The notes under the pieces are model-generated. The model was not told where the DNA came from. It did no database searches and worked only from the letters and a program-made list of their open reading frames with translations. From Tectiglobus sp965223355 (GTDB lineage Bacteria > Pseudomonadota > Alphaproteobacteria > Rhizobiales > Hyphomicrobiaceae), in contig CBDCWE010000003.1 in assembly GCA_965223355.1 (NCBI GenBank), forward strand, positions 62,001 through 126,000: a stretch of DNA of 64,000 nt, written 5' to 3'. Of the stretch, positions 1-8,587 are shown one piece after another (within the stretch, counting starts at the first letter, position 1; every line of letters starts with the position of its first letter). The position numbers and the translations under genes were made by a program.

Positions 1-107
1 TGATCGCGGATCGCGATGGCGCCGAAATCGGGCGACCGGTAAGTTGTGAGCCGGTCGCCAACGACGGTGTCAGCCTCAGTTGGGCGAGGCTCAATAATAC
101 CAGGTGG

Positions 108-983
108 CTACCGCCACACGATCAACAGGCAGCCGCTGAAAATCAGCGCGATCGCGCCAATCGTCGACCAGCGAATGCGCTCGCGCCGGAAAAACAGCCA
201 GCCGATCAGCAGAGTGAGCACCGGCGTGGTCGAAATCAGCGGTGCGACGACAATCACCTCGCCGAAATGCAGTGCGAGGTTGAGGCCCACCAGACCGATC
301 CCGTTCATAACGCCGCATAGACCAAACCACAGATAGCCGCGGCCGATGCGCGGCATGGCCTTGCCGCTGGCGACGTGGAACGTCAACAACACCAGCAAAG
401 AGACGGTTGCCCCGACCAGCGCCGCGGTCATCGGACTTGGCAGTTCGCCAAGCCCAATCTTGATGACGTTGTGGGAGAAGGCCCGTGTCAGCGCCGCCCC
501 CAACGGTATGGCTAGCGCCCAGAGCGGCCAACTCTTGGCGCCGCCGATCGAGGAGAGCGCGATGAAGCCGACACCGCCGACCACAATCGCCGTGCCAACC
601 AGGATCTGCCCCGTCACCGCCTCTGCGAGCACGGCCACGGCGATCATCAGCGCAAACACCGGCGACGTCGACGTCAGCCCCGCGGTCAAGCCCGGACCGA
701 TCAGTTGAACGCTCCACGTGTGCAGCGTCATCGACAGCGATGGTACGATCAGACCGGCAAGCGCGAACAGCCCGACGGCCGTCGTCAGCAGGCTCTCGGG
801 CTCCAGGAAGAACGGCGCCGCCAACCACAATAGCGCAGCCGTGGTCGCGACATTGACAACCGTTCCGGCTCGCACATCCATATGGTCGAGCGCGACGTGT
901 TGCACGTGGTTGGACAGCGCAAACACGACGGTCGTCGAAAGCGCAATGAGGGACGCGAGCAGCAGCGGGTCGGTCACGATCAA
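108..983 (-). CDS. EamA/DMT-family membrane transporter
   Basis: A protein of about 291 residues made almost wholly of hydrophobic segments, around ten predicted membrane helices in two similar halves, as in EamA (drug/metabolite transporter) exporters. The second half ends in the usual pattern of a helix rich in Pro-Val-Leu, a short Arg-rich loop (FFRRERIRW) and a last helix. Its substrate cannot be told from sequence. The start is uncertain: the codon at 983 is TTG preceded by GGAAAA, and a GTG lies two codons further in. A family A repeat separates it from aat on the same strand, so the two may be transcribed separately. Family placement is fairly safe; function is not. Confidence 0.8.
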   Translation of the reverse strand: MIVTDPLLLASLIALSTTVVFALSNHVQHVALDHMDVRAGTVVNVATTAALLWLAAPFFLEPESLLTTAVGLFALAGLIVPSLSMTLHTWSVQLIGPGLTAGLTSTSPVFALMIAVAVLAEAVTGQILVGTAIVVGGVGFIALSSIGGAKSWPLWALAIPLGAALTRAFSHNVIKIGLGELPSPMTAALVGATVSLLVLLTFHVASGKAMPRIGRGYLWFGLCGVMNGIGLVGLNLALHFGEVIVVAPLISTTPVLTLLIGWLFFRRERIRWSTIGAIALIFSGCLLIVWR

Positions 984-1121
984 GTTTTCCGATCGGAAAG
1001 GCGAATTGGAAGGGCTGGGAGGTCGGGTGAGCGGACATCATAGCCGAAAGGCCAGCGGACCGTGAAGCGATCGGCCCGGGCCCGGGAGAGTTTTACCACG
1101 GTCGGCCAGTGGCGGTTTTAC

Positions 1122-1262
1122 CTAGAGCAACTTGCCTTTATTCGGAATCGGAACGATCCCGAATAAAGGCAGAAAGTTGCTCGCCTCTAAAGTGGCGATC
1201 ATCTTTGTGCTTTAAGTTGGAACCGCAATAGCGGCTCCAACTCAAAGCACGATGATCTAAAG
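1122..1262 (-). repeat. Family A palindromic element, full copy (A1)
   Basis: Two hairpin halves joined by a short linker. Half B here has arms around GCCTTTATTCGG, with CTAGAGCAAC at its outer end; half A has arms around GTGCTTTAAGTTGGAACCG and ends in GATCTAAA. This copy lies in the opposite direction to those at 41468, 47690 and 49102. A broken echo of its end, GATGATCTAA, follows at 1269-1278 and contains the aat stop codon. Confidence 0.85.
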
Positions 1263-1273
1263 ACACGGATGAT

Positions 1274-2017
1274 CTAAGCGTCTCGGTGTTCGCCCGAACC
1301 CTCGCACTCCCCCGCCCGGGACCGAAGCGTTTGATCCGGCTGGTTTGCAGCCGATGCGATAATGTCCAGGATGTCGTCCGGCTTTGCGAGCGGTGTGAGC
1401 GAGTCGAACGTTCCTTTGGCCTTGAGTGCGTTGTCGAGTTCTAGTTGGAACCGCGAGCGGTCGATCTCGACTGCACCAAACTGGCGCAAATGCTCGGTGA
1501 CAAATTGGGTGTCGAGGAGCACGAAGCCGCCGCGGATCAGTCTGGCGCAGAGATAGACCAAAGCGACCTTCGAGGCATCACGTTCGGTTGAGAACATGCT
1601 TTCGCCGAAAAATGCGCCGCCGAGAGCGACGCCGTAGAGGCCGCCGACCAACTTGCCCGAACCATCCCAGGCCTCGACCGTATGACAGTGGCCCAAGCGG
1701 AAGAGTTCACCGTATAGGGTGCGGATCCGATCATTGATCCAGGTTGACGAGCGGCCCGGCTTCGATGCAGCGCAGCCGTCGATGACCGATTCGAAAGCGG
1801 TGTCGACCCGGATTTCAAAGGGCGCTGAGCGTATTGTTCGACGCAAGCGCTTGGGAACGGTGATGCGGTTCAAGGGCAGCAGCCCGCGCGCCTGCGGTTC
1901 AATCCAAAACAACTGCGGATCATCGGCGCTTTCTGCCATCGGGAAGATCCCGCAGGAGTAGGCTTTGAGCAGAACATCTGGGGTAATTTCCAGCAATGGG
2001 TTGTCGTGTGTGGTCAT
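1274..2017 (-). CDS. aat: Leucyl/phenylalanyl-tRNA--protein transferase
   Basis: Transfers Leu or Phe from aminoacyl-tRNA to the N-terminal Arg or Lys of proteins, marking them for ClpAP in the bacterial N-end rule pathway. The 247-residue product has the family's opening (AYSCGIFPMAES, then FWIEPQARGLLPL), the HTVEAWD segment and the GGLYGVALGGAFFGESMFS core, then LLDTQFVTEHLRQFGA. The reading frame is open upstream to 2278, but family alignment supports the ATG at 2017 (MTTHDNPLL). Its TAG stop at 1274-1276 falls in a CTAA end left by the neighbouring family A repeat, and the last 30 or so residues (after IIASAAN) look like a low-complexity, lineage-specific tail. It follows accC on the same strand, an order common in Rhizobiales-type genomes. 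Confidence 0.93.
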   Translation of the reverse strand: MTTHDNPLLEITPDVLLKAYSCGIFPMAESADDPQLFWIEPQARGLLPLNRITVPKRLRRTIRSAPFEIRVDTAFESVIDGCAASKPGRSSTWINDRIRTLYGELFRLGHCHTVEAWDGSGKLVGGLYGVALGGAFFGESMFSTERDASKVALVYLCARLIRGGFVLLDTQFVTEHLRQFGAVEIDRSRFQLELDNALKAKGTFDSLTPLAKPDDILDIIASAANQPDQTLRSRAGECEGSGEHRDA

Positions 2018-2153
2018 GCGGTCCCAAAAATTCTGTCGTGCGCCGGCCGCTCCGCCGAGCGTTGTTGTGTCAAGGCCTGGACGCACGTGGCAGGCTTGGC
2101 TACCTGACCACTCCCGCGCCGGCTTGGCAACAGCGTCAATCCCCGAACGCGGC

Positions 2154-3509
2154 TCAATCCCCGCTTTCTTCGAGGCTGGACAGATAGTTCTCCATCCAGT
2201 GAATGTCATAGAGGCCGTTTGCGATATCGGGATGCTGAATGAGATCGGCGAACAATGGGATTGTCGTCTCGATACCATCGATGACGAACTCGGACAGACA
2301 GCGCTTGAGCCGCATCAGACATTCGTTGCGCGTCTTGCCTTGGACGATCAGTTTGCCGATCAGGCTGTCGTAGTAGGGTGGAATGGTGTAGCCCTGGTAG
2401 GCACCGGAGTCGACGCGGACGCCGAGCCCGCCCGGCGGGTGCCAATATGTGATCTTGCCGGGCGACGGGCGAAACGTGCGCGGGTTTTCAGCATTGATGC
2501 GGCACTCGATGGCATGGCCGGCAAACGTGACTTCGTCCTGCGACAGGCTCAAAGGTGCGCCGGCGGCAATGCGCAGCTGCTCGATGACCAGGTCGACGCC
2601 GGTTATCATTTCGGTGATCGGGTGTTCAACTTGGAGGCGGGTGTTCATCTCGATGAAATAGAATTCACCGTTCTCGTGCAGGAACTCCACCGTGCCGGCG
2701 CCGCGATAACCCAGCGCCTGCATGGCAGCGGCGACGGTCGAGCCGATTTTGGCACGTGCTTCATCGTTGAGGGCCGGTGAGCGGGCTTCTTCGAACACCT
2801 TTTGATGGCGACGCTGCAGTGAACAATCGCGCTCGCCGAGATGAATGGCGTTGCCGCGGCCGTCGCCGAAGACCTGGATTTCAATGTGGCGCGGGCGGGC
2901 GAGGAACTTTTCGATATAGACGTTGTCGTCGCCGAAGGCGGCTTTGGCTTCGGCGCGGGCGGTCGCCAGGGCGGGGCCCAGATCCGCCGCCGTGCGCGCA
3001 ACCTTCATGCCGCGCCCACCGCCGCCGGCCGCTGCTTTGATGAGCACCGGAAAGCCCATGTCATGGGCGACCTTGCGGGCCTCGTCCTCGGTTCTCACCG
3101 CACCTTCGGAGCCCGGCACAACAGGGATGCCGAGCGACTTGACCGTTTCCTTGGCGGCTATCTTGTCGCCCATCGTGCGAATGTGGGTCGAGGTCGGGCC
3201 GATGAACGTCGTGTTGTGATCTTCGAGAATCTCGGCAAAGCGGGCGTTTTCGGACAGGAATCCGTAGCCGGGGTGAACCGCATCGGCGCCGGTGATTTCG
3301 CAGGCAGAGAGCAGGGCCGGTATGTTCAAATAGCTGTCGGCCGCCGCCGGCGGGCCAATGCAGACGCTTTCATCGGCCAGGCGGACGTGCATGGCGTCTG
3401 CATCCGCCGTCGAATGGACCGCAACGGTGGCGATGCCCAGCTCCTTGCAGGCGCGCTGGATACGCAGAGCGATTTCGCCACGGTTTGCAATCAGGACCTT
3501 GTCGAACAT
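2154..3509 (-). CDS. accC: Acetyl-CoA carboxylase, biotin carboxylase subunit
   Basis: ATP-dependent carboxylation of the biotin carried by AccB, the first half-reaction of malonyl-CoA synthesis for fatty acids. The 451-residue length is standard. The N-terminal domain starts FDKVLIANRGEIALRI; the ATP-grasp domain has the glycine-rich loop AAAGGGGRGMKVA; EMNTRLQVEHPITEMITG holds the catalytic Glu and Arg; the C-terminal domain starts near residue 330. It lies 35 bases after accB and is surely co-transcribed with it. The ribosome site before the ATG is weak, which may mean coupling with accB. Confidence 0.97.
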   Translation of the reverse strand: MFDKVLIANRGEIALRIQRACKELGIATVAVHSTADADAMHVRLADESVCIGPPAAADSYLNIPALLSACEITGADAVHPGYGFLSENARFAEILEDHNTTFIGPTSTHIRTMGDKIAAKETVKSLGIPVVPGSEGAVRTEDEARKVAHDMGFPVLIKAAAGGGGRGMKVARTAADLGPALATARAEAKAAFGDDNVYIEKFLARPRHIEIQVFGDGRGNAIHLGERDCSLQRRHQKVFEEARSPALNDEARAKIGSTVAAAMQALGYRGAGTVEFLHENGEFYFIEMNTRLQVEHPITEMITGVDLVIEQLRIAAGAPLSLSQDEVTFAGHAIECRINAENPRTFRPSPGKITYWHPPGGLGVRVDSGAYQGYTIPPYYDSLIGKLIVQGKTRNECLMRLKRCLSEFVIDGIETTIPLFADLIQHPDIANGLYDIHWMENYLSSLEESGD

Positions 3510-3544
3510 GCGGAATGGTCTCGGCCGGGGTCAGGGCGGTGTTG

Positions 3545-4030
3545 TTATTCGATAATCAGGAGCGGTTCTGCGAACTCCACGGGATGGCCGTTCTCGACAA
3601 GAATCTGGCGCACCGCGCCGGATCGCGGGGCCGGGATATGGTTCATCGTTTTCATCGCCTCTATGATCAGGACGGTCTGGCCCTCTTCAACCCTGGCGCC
3701 GACCTCCACGAACGGCGGCGCGTTCGGTTCCGGCGCCAGATAAACCGTGCCCACCATTGGCGATTTGACGGCACCTGGATGGTGGTGGGGGTCTGGGGCT
3801 GAGTCGGACTGGGCGTGGTGCGCTGGTTGCACCGTTGCCGGGGCCGGCGCTCGGGGGCTGCTGGGCGCGGCCGCGCCGGTGCCAAGGTCCGGCGACCGCG
3901 CCACACGAACCTTCAGACCAGAGCGCTCGATTTCGATTTCTGACAGGCCGGTTTCGTCGAGGAGGGTTGCCAGATCGCGGATCAGCTGCTGTTCCGAAAG
4001 TCCGGACTTGTCCCTGTTTTCGCGCGCCAT
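3545..4030 (-). CDS. accB: Acetyl-CoA carboxylase, biotin carboxyl carrier protein
   Basis: Carries the biotin cofactor between the AccC and AccA/AccD active sites. The 161-residue product has an N-terminal helix region (LIRDLATLLDETGLSEIEIE), an Ala/Pro-rich flexible linker at about residues 50-80, and a C-terminal biotinyl domain with KSPMVGTVYLAPEP and the biotinylated lysine in EAMKTMNHI. The canonical motif is EAMKMMN; here the residue after Lys is Thr, as seen in many bacteria. GGACAGGACA precedes the ATG. It is the first gene of accBC here; no aroQ lies in front of it. Confidence 0.96.
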   Translation of the reverse strand: MARENRDKSGLSEQQLIRDLATLLDETGLSEIEIERSGLKVRVARSPDLGTGAAAPSSPRAPAPATVQPAHHAQSDSAPDPHHHPGAVKSPMVGTVYLAPEPNAPPFVEVGARVEEGQTVLIIEAMKTMNHIPAPRSGAVRQILVENGHPVEFAEPLLIIE

Positions 4031-4401
4031 GCGTGTCCTGTCCTCACCAGCTGCTGCACAATTGCGATCAAATCGTTACCGCGGCCTGCAACGTCCCATG
4101 AACGCGCAACATCCTATGAACGCGTAACGTCTCACAAGCTCGCAAGGTCCCATGAGCTAGCGCGGCGAGCGCGCGCCCGGACCGCCGATTCGACCGCATC
4201 AAACATAGGCTCTGACGCAACTTTGCCGCAAATCTGCAAACGAGGTGCATCGGCCCCGCCGCCCACATTCGCCGCGGGCCAACGTCTTCCAACGCACCTT
4301 GTGGCCATTGATCTAACAGGTTTGCGTGACAACGAAAAGGGCGCATTTGGGCGCCCGTCGCCGCCTCAAATTGTTCAACGGTCAGCAGAATTGTCCAACG
4401 G
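4031..4401 (-). other. Gap between DsbA-like gene and accB, with an 18-bp tandem repeat
   Basis: No convincing gene is seen in these 371 bases. In many related genomes aroQ (3-dehydroquinate dehydratase) sits between a DsbA gene and accB; nothing like it is found here. Bases 4089-4160 hold four degenerate copies of an 18-bp unit. The accBC promoter is expected in this stretch. Confidence 0.6.
4089..4160. repeat. Degenerate 18-bp tandem repeat, four copies
   Basis: Units start at 4089, 4107, 4125 and 4143. The first two read CAACGTCCCATGAACGCG and CAACATCCTATGAACGCG; the third and fourth are more diverged, and the last ends in GAGCTAG. Confidence 0.8.
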
Positions 4402-5331
4402 TCAGCAGAATTGGCATCCCTTCTTGCGGACCGCATCGACCATCTCCTTGAGCTGCTCGGCCGGGACATAACCGGGATTGATCCGGTTATCGATGATGAA
4501 GCCCGGCGTTCCCTCGATGCCAAGCGATGCTGCAATGCGCTGGGTCGTCTCAATGGCCTCGGCGTATTTCGGATCTTTCATTTCGACCTTGAGCCTTTCA
4601 ACATCAATGCCGACGCGCTTAGCGATTGCGAAGACGTTGTCCTTGGTAACGCGACGCTCCTTCATCAATGCAACGTGGAAGGCCCAGTATTTGCCCTGGG
4701 GTTTGGAGGCGAGTGCGGCGCGGGCAGCAAACTCGGAATGCTCGCCGAATATCGGAAACTCCTTCATCACGAATTTAATCTTGGGGTCTGACCGGATCAG
4801 CTTCATAACCTCGCTGAGCGCGCGTTTACACCATCCACAATTATAGTCGAAATATTCGATAACGGTGACATTGGTATCCCCGTCACCCAAGACATAGTCG
4901 ATATCCGAATTGAAGATCTCGTTCTTGTTGCTGGTCAGGATCTTGAGACGTTGCTCGTCCTGGCGCGCGCGTTGGCGTTTGGCCAGCTCCTCGCTGACCT
5001 CCTGAAGAACTTCAGGGTTCTCCAACAGGTAGTCGCGGACAATCTTGCCAATCTCGCGGCGTTGTGCCTCTGAAAATGAACCGCGTTCAGAGACTTTTAT
5101 CAGCGCTGCCGGTTGCTCGGTTGGTTGTTGCTCGGTTGGTTGTTGGTTGTCGCCGGGGCGCAGTGTTGCAGTCCGGTCAACCGCGCCTGCAATCGTGGCG
5201 CCGGAGTTCGAGACCGCCGGATCGGCAAGTGAGAGCAGCACACCAATGCCGACGATCGCCGGTGTTATCAGCAACGCCCCCTTCGGTGTTGTCAGTGCGG
5301 ATAATAGGCCCGAGATCGACAGCTTCGACAT
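4402..5331 (-). CDS. DsbA-family thiol:disulfide oxidoreductase (Com1-like)
   Basis: Periplasmic or membrane-tethered oxidase that forms disulfide bonds in exported proteins. The 309-residue product has one hydrophobic N-terminal segment (residues about 14-37: signal anchor or signal peptide), a linker with two copies of PTEQQ-like sequence, a short helical domain typical of the Com1 group, then the thioredoxin fold with CGWC at about residue 166 inside YFDYNCGWC. The cis-proline loop is GTPGFII. The product ends in KKGCQFC, giving an extra Cys pair. ACGGAG lies before the ATG. The M48 protease gene is upstream on the same strand. Confidence 0.92.
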   Translation of the reverse strand: MSKLSISGLLSALTTPKGALLITPAIVGIGVLLSLADPAVSNSGATIAGAVDRTATLRPGDNQQPTEQQPTEQPAALIKVSERGSFSEAQRREIGKIVRDYLLENPEVLQEVSEELAKRQRARQDEQRLKILTSNKNEIFNSDIDYVLGDGDTNVTVIEYFDYNCGWCKRALSEVMKLIRSDPKIKFVMKEFPIFGEHSEFAARAALASKPQGKYWAFHVALMKERRVTKDNVFAIAKRVGIDVERLKVEMKDPKYAEAIETTQRIAASLGIEGTPGFIIDNRINPGYVPAEQLKEMVDAVRKKGCQFC

Positions 5332-5499
5332 TGCATATGGCTCCGTGCGGGGGCAAGGTTTCGTAGGTCCGTGCGACAGTTCATGACACGTGATAGCGAT
5401 GTGAACCAGGCATAATGATGTGACAAGTTCGGCACAGCGTTAACCGAACAGGCGAAGGTGCGTAAATCCGGCGGGCCTGCGGCCAAGTGGTCGCAGGTG

Positions 5500-6903
5500 T
5501 CATGTTCTTGGCTCGAATGTAGCAATTTCATCCATGCGCCGCCAGATTGGCGAGTTCTTGCGCAGCCGCGGCTGCGCCCGCTTGGCAAAGACTTTTGCCT
5601 GTTTGAAGTTGCTGACCAGGAAATAGGCTTCCGCGGTTGCAGCGTACGACAATGCCAACTTGCCAACATGATAGTAAGCCTGCCCCAACACACGGTAGGC
5701 TGAAGGTTTTTCGTCTTCGTATTTGGCGTCTTGCTTGATCGCGCGCCGGACGATCTTGATGACCTCGTTGGCGGCGCTCTTGCCGCGGCTCGCGAGCAAC
5801 GCTCGGCCGAGCCGGATCTGCATCTGGGTTGCATTTGGCGACAGGCTTATTGCCTTCTTCAGCAACGGCACAGCCAGCCGCGCCCGGCCAGAGCGCTCGA
5901 GGAAATCGGCCTTGAGTTCATAGAAGTAGGGGTTCTGCGGGCGCATCCGAATCAATTCATCAGCAGCGGTCAAGGCGGCCGGCAGACCGTTGCTGCCGCC
6001 GCGAAAGAACGTCGCGATGGTACGGGCATACTTGGCGGGCAGCGAGTTGTCCCGACGCGGATAGCGATTGAAGACCGTGGCGGGGGCCTCCAGATAACCC
6101 GACAGCTTGGCGCGCATCATGTCGTGACGCAGTTGCAGTTCGGGTGGGTCGCTGCGGCCGTAGAAGGGGCTGGAGCGCACGCGCCTGCGCAAAAGGGCAA
6201 GGCGCTCGGTTGCAACCGGGTGACTGCGCACGAACGGGTCTTTTTGTTGGTCGGAGATGTATTCCTGTCTCTGAAACCGCTCGAACGTCGCCAACATGCC
6301 GCGGCCTGACTGTTTGGTGCGCTCCAGGAACGCCATGCCGCGTTGATCAGCGGCAGCTTCCTGCGCGCGCCGCTCAGCAAGAAGTGAGCGCAGCACGAGG
6401 TTGTCACCGGCCGTCACGGCGCGGGTTTCCTTGGTGGCAATCGCTGCGCCGATTCCCAAAATTCGCAGCAACAGCAACTTGGTTTGATCGCGTTTGATCC
6501 GGGCCCGCAGGGCGGCCAGGTCGCCGCCGACGATGTGTCCGGTTTCGTGCGCAATGACGCCGATAATTTCGTTCGGCGTCCTGGTGTCCATCAAAGCACC
6601 GGTGTGAATGAAAATATTGCGGCCATCGATGACGAAGGCATTGAATATATCACTGCGTACGATGCGGATCGTGACGCGACCGCCGCCGACACCCGCGACC
6701 CGGAAGATCGGACGGGCGTAGTCATTGAGCAGCGTTTCGACTTCCGTGTCGCGAATGAGCGGCAAACCTTGCGCATCGGCACGCTGGAGGGTGGCGAGGA
6801 GCGCGCAGCCAACAGCTGCCAGCGCCAGTATGAGCGCCCTGAAGCGCGGCAACGGTCGCGCCGCCAACGTCGGACGTCGCACAACTCGAAGCGCATGTGT
6901 CAT
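5500..6903 (-). CDS. M48-family metalloprotease with TPR domain (BepA/YfgC-like)
   Basis: Periplasmic zinc protease/chaperone of the type that tends outer-membrane protein assembly. From the ATG at 6903 (GGAAGGG ten bases upstream) the product has 467 residues: a signal peptide ending near ADAQ (residue 45), the M48 domain with HETGH at residues 119-123, and a later zinc-site segment ERRAQEAAADQRGM. The second half carries helical TPR-like repeats (NPYFYELKADFLERSGRA, then NATQMQIRLGRALLASRG). An upstream ATG at 6936 in the same frame has a poorer ribosome site. It lies next to the DsbA-like gene, so both may belong to one envelope quality-control unit. Confidence 0.93.
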   Translation of the reverse strand: MTHALRVVRRPTLAARPLPRFRALILALAAVGCALLATLQRADAQGLPLIRDTEVETLLNDYARPIFRVAGVGGGRVTIRIVRSDIFNAFVIDGRNIFIHTGALMDTRTPNEIIGVIAHETGHIVGGDLAALRARIKRDQTKLLLLRILGIGAAIATKETRAVTAGDNLVLRSLLAERRAQEAAADQRGMAFLERTKQSGRGMLATFERFQRQEYISDQQKDPFVRSHPVATERLALLRRRVRSSPFYGRSDPPELQLRHDMMRAKLSGYLEAPATVFNRYPRRDNSLPAKYARTIATFFRGGSNGLPAALTAADELIRMRPQNPYFYELKADFLERSGRARLAVPLLKKAISLSPNATQMQIRLGRALLASRGKSAANEVIKIVRRAIKQDAKYEDEKPSAYRVLGQAYYHVGKLALSYAATAEAYFLVSNFKQAKVFAKRAQPRLRKNSPIWRRMDEIATFEPRT

Positions 6904-7200
6904 GATCTTTGCCCTTCCGAACGGCCCGTTCGCCATTGCCTAAACTGTAGCTATAAAATGGCGGCACTCTGAACCATCAGTGCTGCAGATAGTAGCGGAA
7001 ATTGGCCGAGATGTGGTTGTCATCCTATCATGTTGCCATTTTTGCCCCATTTCGATCTGGTCTCGAGGCTCACGCGCGTTGCGGTTTGATGATCCGTGTG
7101 AGGGCTCCTCAGAGGCCTTGATGTGGCCGGCAAGCTGGCCTCTTGCACACAACGATCTATCCGGCGAAAAGGTGTTTGACATGCTCTTGGGAAACAGCAA
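6904..7200. other. Divergent promoter region
   Basis: About 297 bases between two genes that are read away from each other (M48 protease and aminotransferase). No gene or RNA is recognised. Promoters for both sides must lie here, but no -35/-10 pair could be assigned with confidence. Confidence 0.5.
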
Positions 7201-8415
7201 ATGACAAATTCGGGATCGAAACGCACGACCGGTGCCGGCAACAGCGCCGAACGCTTGCATCGTGCATCCGCGAGAAGCGAGATTGCCTCGTTCATGGTGA
7301 TGGATGTCATGACGGCGGCGGCCAAGGCCGAGGCGGACGGGCGCCATGTTATTCATATGGAGGTTGGGCAGCCGGCGACACCGGCGCCGGCAACCTCCCG
7401 GCGTGCTGCAATTGCCGCCATCGAAAGCGAAACGCTGGGCTATACCCTCGCGCTCGGCATGCCGGCACTTCGCGACCGGATCGCACAGCATTACAGCGCG
7501 TCTTACAACCTCGAGATTTCGCCGCAGCGCGTCGTCGTCACGAGCGGTTCATCGGCGGCGTTCGTGTTGGCATTTCTCAGCGTTTTCGATGCGGGTGATC
7601 GCATTGCCCTGCCGTCGCCCGGTTATCCGTGTTACCGCCACATTCTGACCGCGCTGGGCCAGGGCCAGGAAATCATCGAGACGGGCCCGAACACCCGCTG
7701 GATGCCGACGATTGCGCAAATCGAAATGGTGGCTGGCGACATCGCCGGCATCCTCATTGCAAGCCCGAACAACCCAACCGGCACGATGCTTGAACCCGAT
7801 CGTATGGCGGCCATTGCACGCCTTTGCAGCGCGCGCGGGCTGTGGTTCATTTCGGACGAGATCTATCACGGCCTGACATACGGTCGGGAAGCGTGCACCG
7901 CACTCGGCTACAGCGACGACGTCATCGTCATCAACAGCTTCTCGAAATACTTTTCGATGACCGGATGGCGGATCGGCTGGATGGTGGTGCCGGAGTTCCT
8001 CGTTGCAACTGTCGAGCGACTTGCGCAAAATCTCTACATCTGTCCACCGGCCGTGGCGCAAAGGGCGGCGCTGGCCGCTTTCGATGGAACTGAGGAACTC
8101 GAGCGCAACCGTGCGGTCTATGCAGCAAATCGCGCGCTGCTGCTGTCGGAACTGCCGAAAGTGGGCTTCGATCGTCTCGTTCCGGCCGATGGAGCCTTCT
8201 ACATCTATGCCGATATCAGCGCCTATTCGGATGACAGCCTGGCGTTCTCGCAGCGGTTGCTGGCCGAGACCGGCATCGCTGCAACGTCGGGGATTGATTT
8301 CGACGAAGCACGCGGGGGTCAATACCTGCGGTTTTCCTATGCCGGCTCAACGGCGGACATGCGTGATGCAATCGCGCGATTGTCGCGGTGGGACGGCCTC
8401 AAGCGCAACGCGTGA
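7201..8415 (+). CDS. PLP-dependent aminotransferase, class I/II
   Basis: A 404-residue fold-type I aminotransferase. The PLP lysine is in SFSKYFSMTGWRIGW (about residue 249). Other family marks are the GYTLALGMPALRDRI segment, the SPNNPTG loop and the Arg of YLRFSYAGS that binds the substrate carboxylate. This group includes aspartate/tyrosine/valine-pyruvate type enzymes; the substrate cannot be fixed from sequence. GGGAAACAGC precedes the ATG. The first 30 residues are a polar extension beyond the usual start. It is transcribed alone and ends at a strong hairpin. Confidence 0.9.
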   Translation: MTNSGSKRTTGAGNSAERLHRASARSEIASFMVMDVMTAAAKAEADGRHVIHMEVGQPATPAPATSRRAAIAAIESETLGYTLALGMPALRDRIAQHYSASYNLEISPQRVVVTSGSSAAFVLAFLSVFDAGDRIALPSPGYPCYRHILTALGQGQEIIETGPNTRWMPTIAQIEMVAGDIAGILIASPNNPTGTMLEPDRMAAIARLCSARGLWFISDEIYHGLTYGREACTALGYSDDVIVINSFSKYFSMTGWRIGWMVVPEFLVATVERLAQNLYICPPAVAQRAALAAFDGTEELERNRAVYAANRALLLSELPKVGFDRLVPADGAFYIYADISAYSDDSLAFSQRLLAETGIAATSGIDFDEARGGQYLRFSYAGSTADMRDAIARLSRWDGLKRNA

Positions 8416-8450
8416 GGCCGCTTCGCCGCCAAGGCTTGCAACACGGGATC

Positions 8451-8499
8451 AAGCCGAATCACATCGCCGAGGCGCGGCCCGGCGATGTGATTCGGCCTT
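8451..8499. terminator. Long hairpin between convergent genes
   Basis: A perfect 17-bp stem, bases 8453-8469 pairing with 8480-8496, around a 10-base GC-rich loop. It lies between the aminotransferase stop and the rne stop, which face each other, so it can end transcripts from either side. The T-run after the stem is short (CTTA), so it may work as an RNA-stabilising stem as much as an intrinsic terminator. Confidence 0.75.
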
Positions 8500-8539
8500 A
8501 ATCGTCAACGTGGAAAGGACACCGGAGCGTCGCCAAGGG

Positions 8540-8587
8540 CTTTTCACGCGGGGGCCTTTTCACGCGGGGGTCTTTCACGCGGGAGTT
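8540..8587. repeat. 16-bp tandem repeat, three copies, at the rne 3' end
   Basis: Units at 8540, 8556 and 8572, the first CTTTTCACGCGGGGGC. The last unit runs into the TAA stop codon of rne (8586-8588), so the repeat forms the first bases of the rne 3' UTR. Confidence 0.85.

Noticed and set aside
32..59. GCGACCGG/CCGGTCGC hairpin at the left edge as a terminator
   Set aside because: The stem is short, lacks a T-run, and its neighbouring gene lies outside the window.
1122..1262. CRISPR array
   Set aside because: The repeated palindromes are dispersed, not evenly spaced with unique spacers, and no cas genes are present.
4068..4553. 161-codon frame between the DsbA-like gene and accB, considered as a missing aroQ
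   Set aside because: It overlaps the DsbA-like gene end and a tandem repeat and shows none of the type II dehydroquinase motifs.
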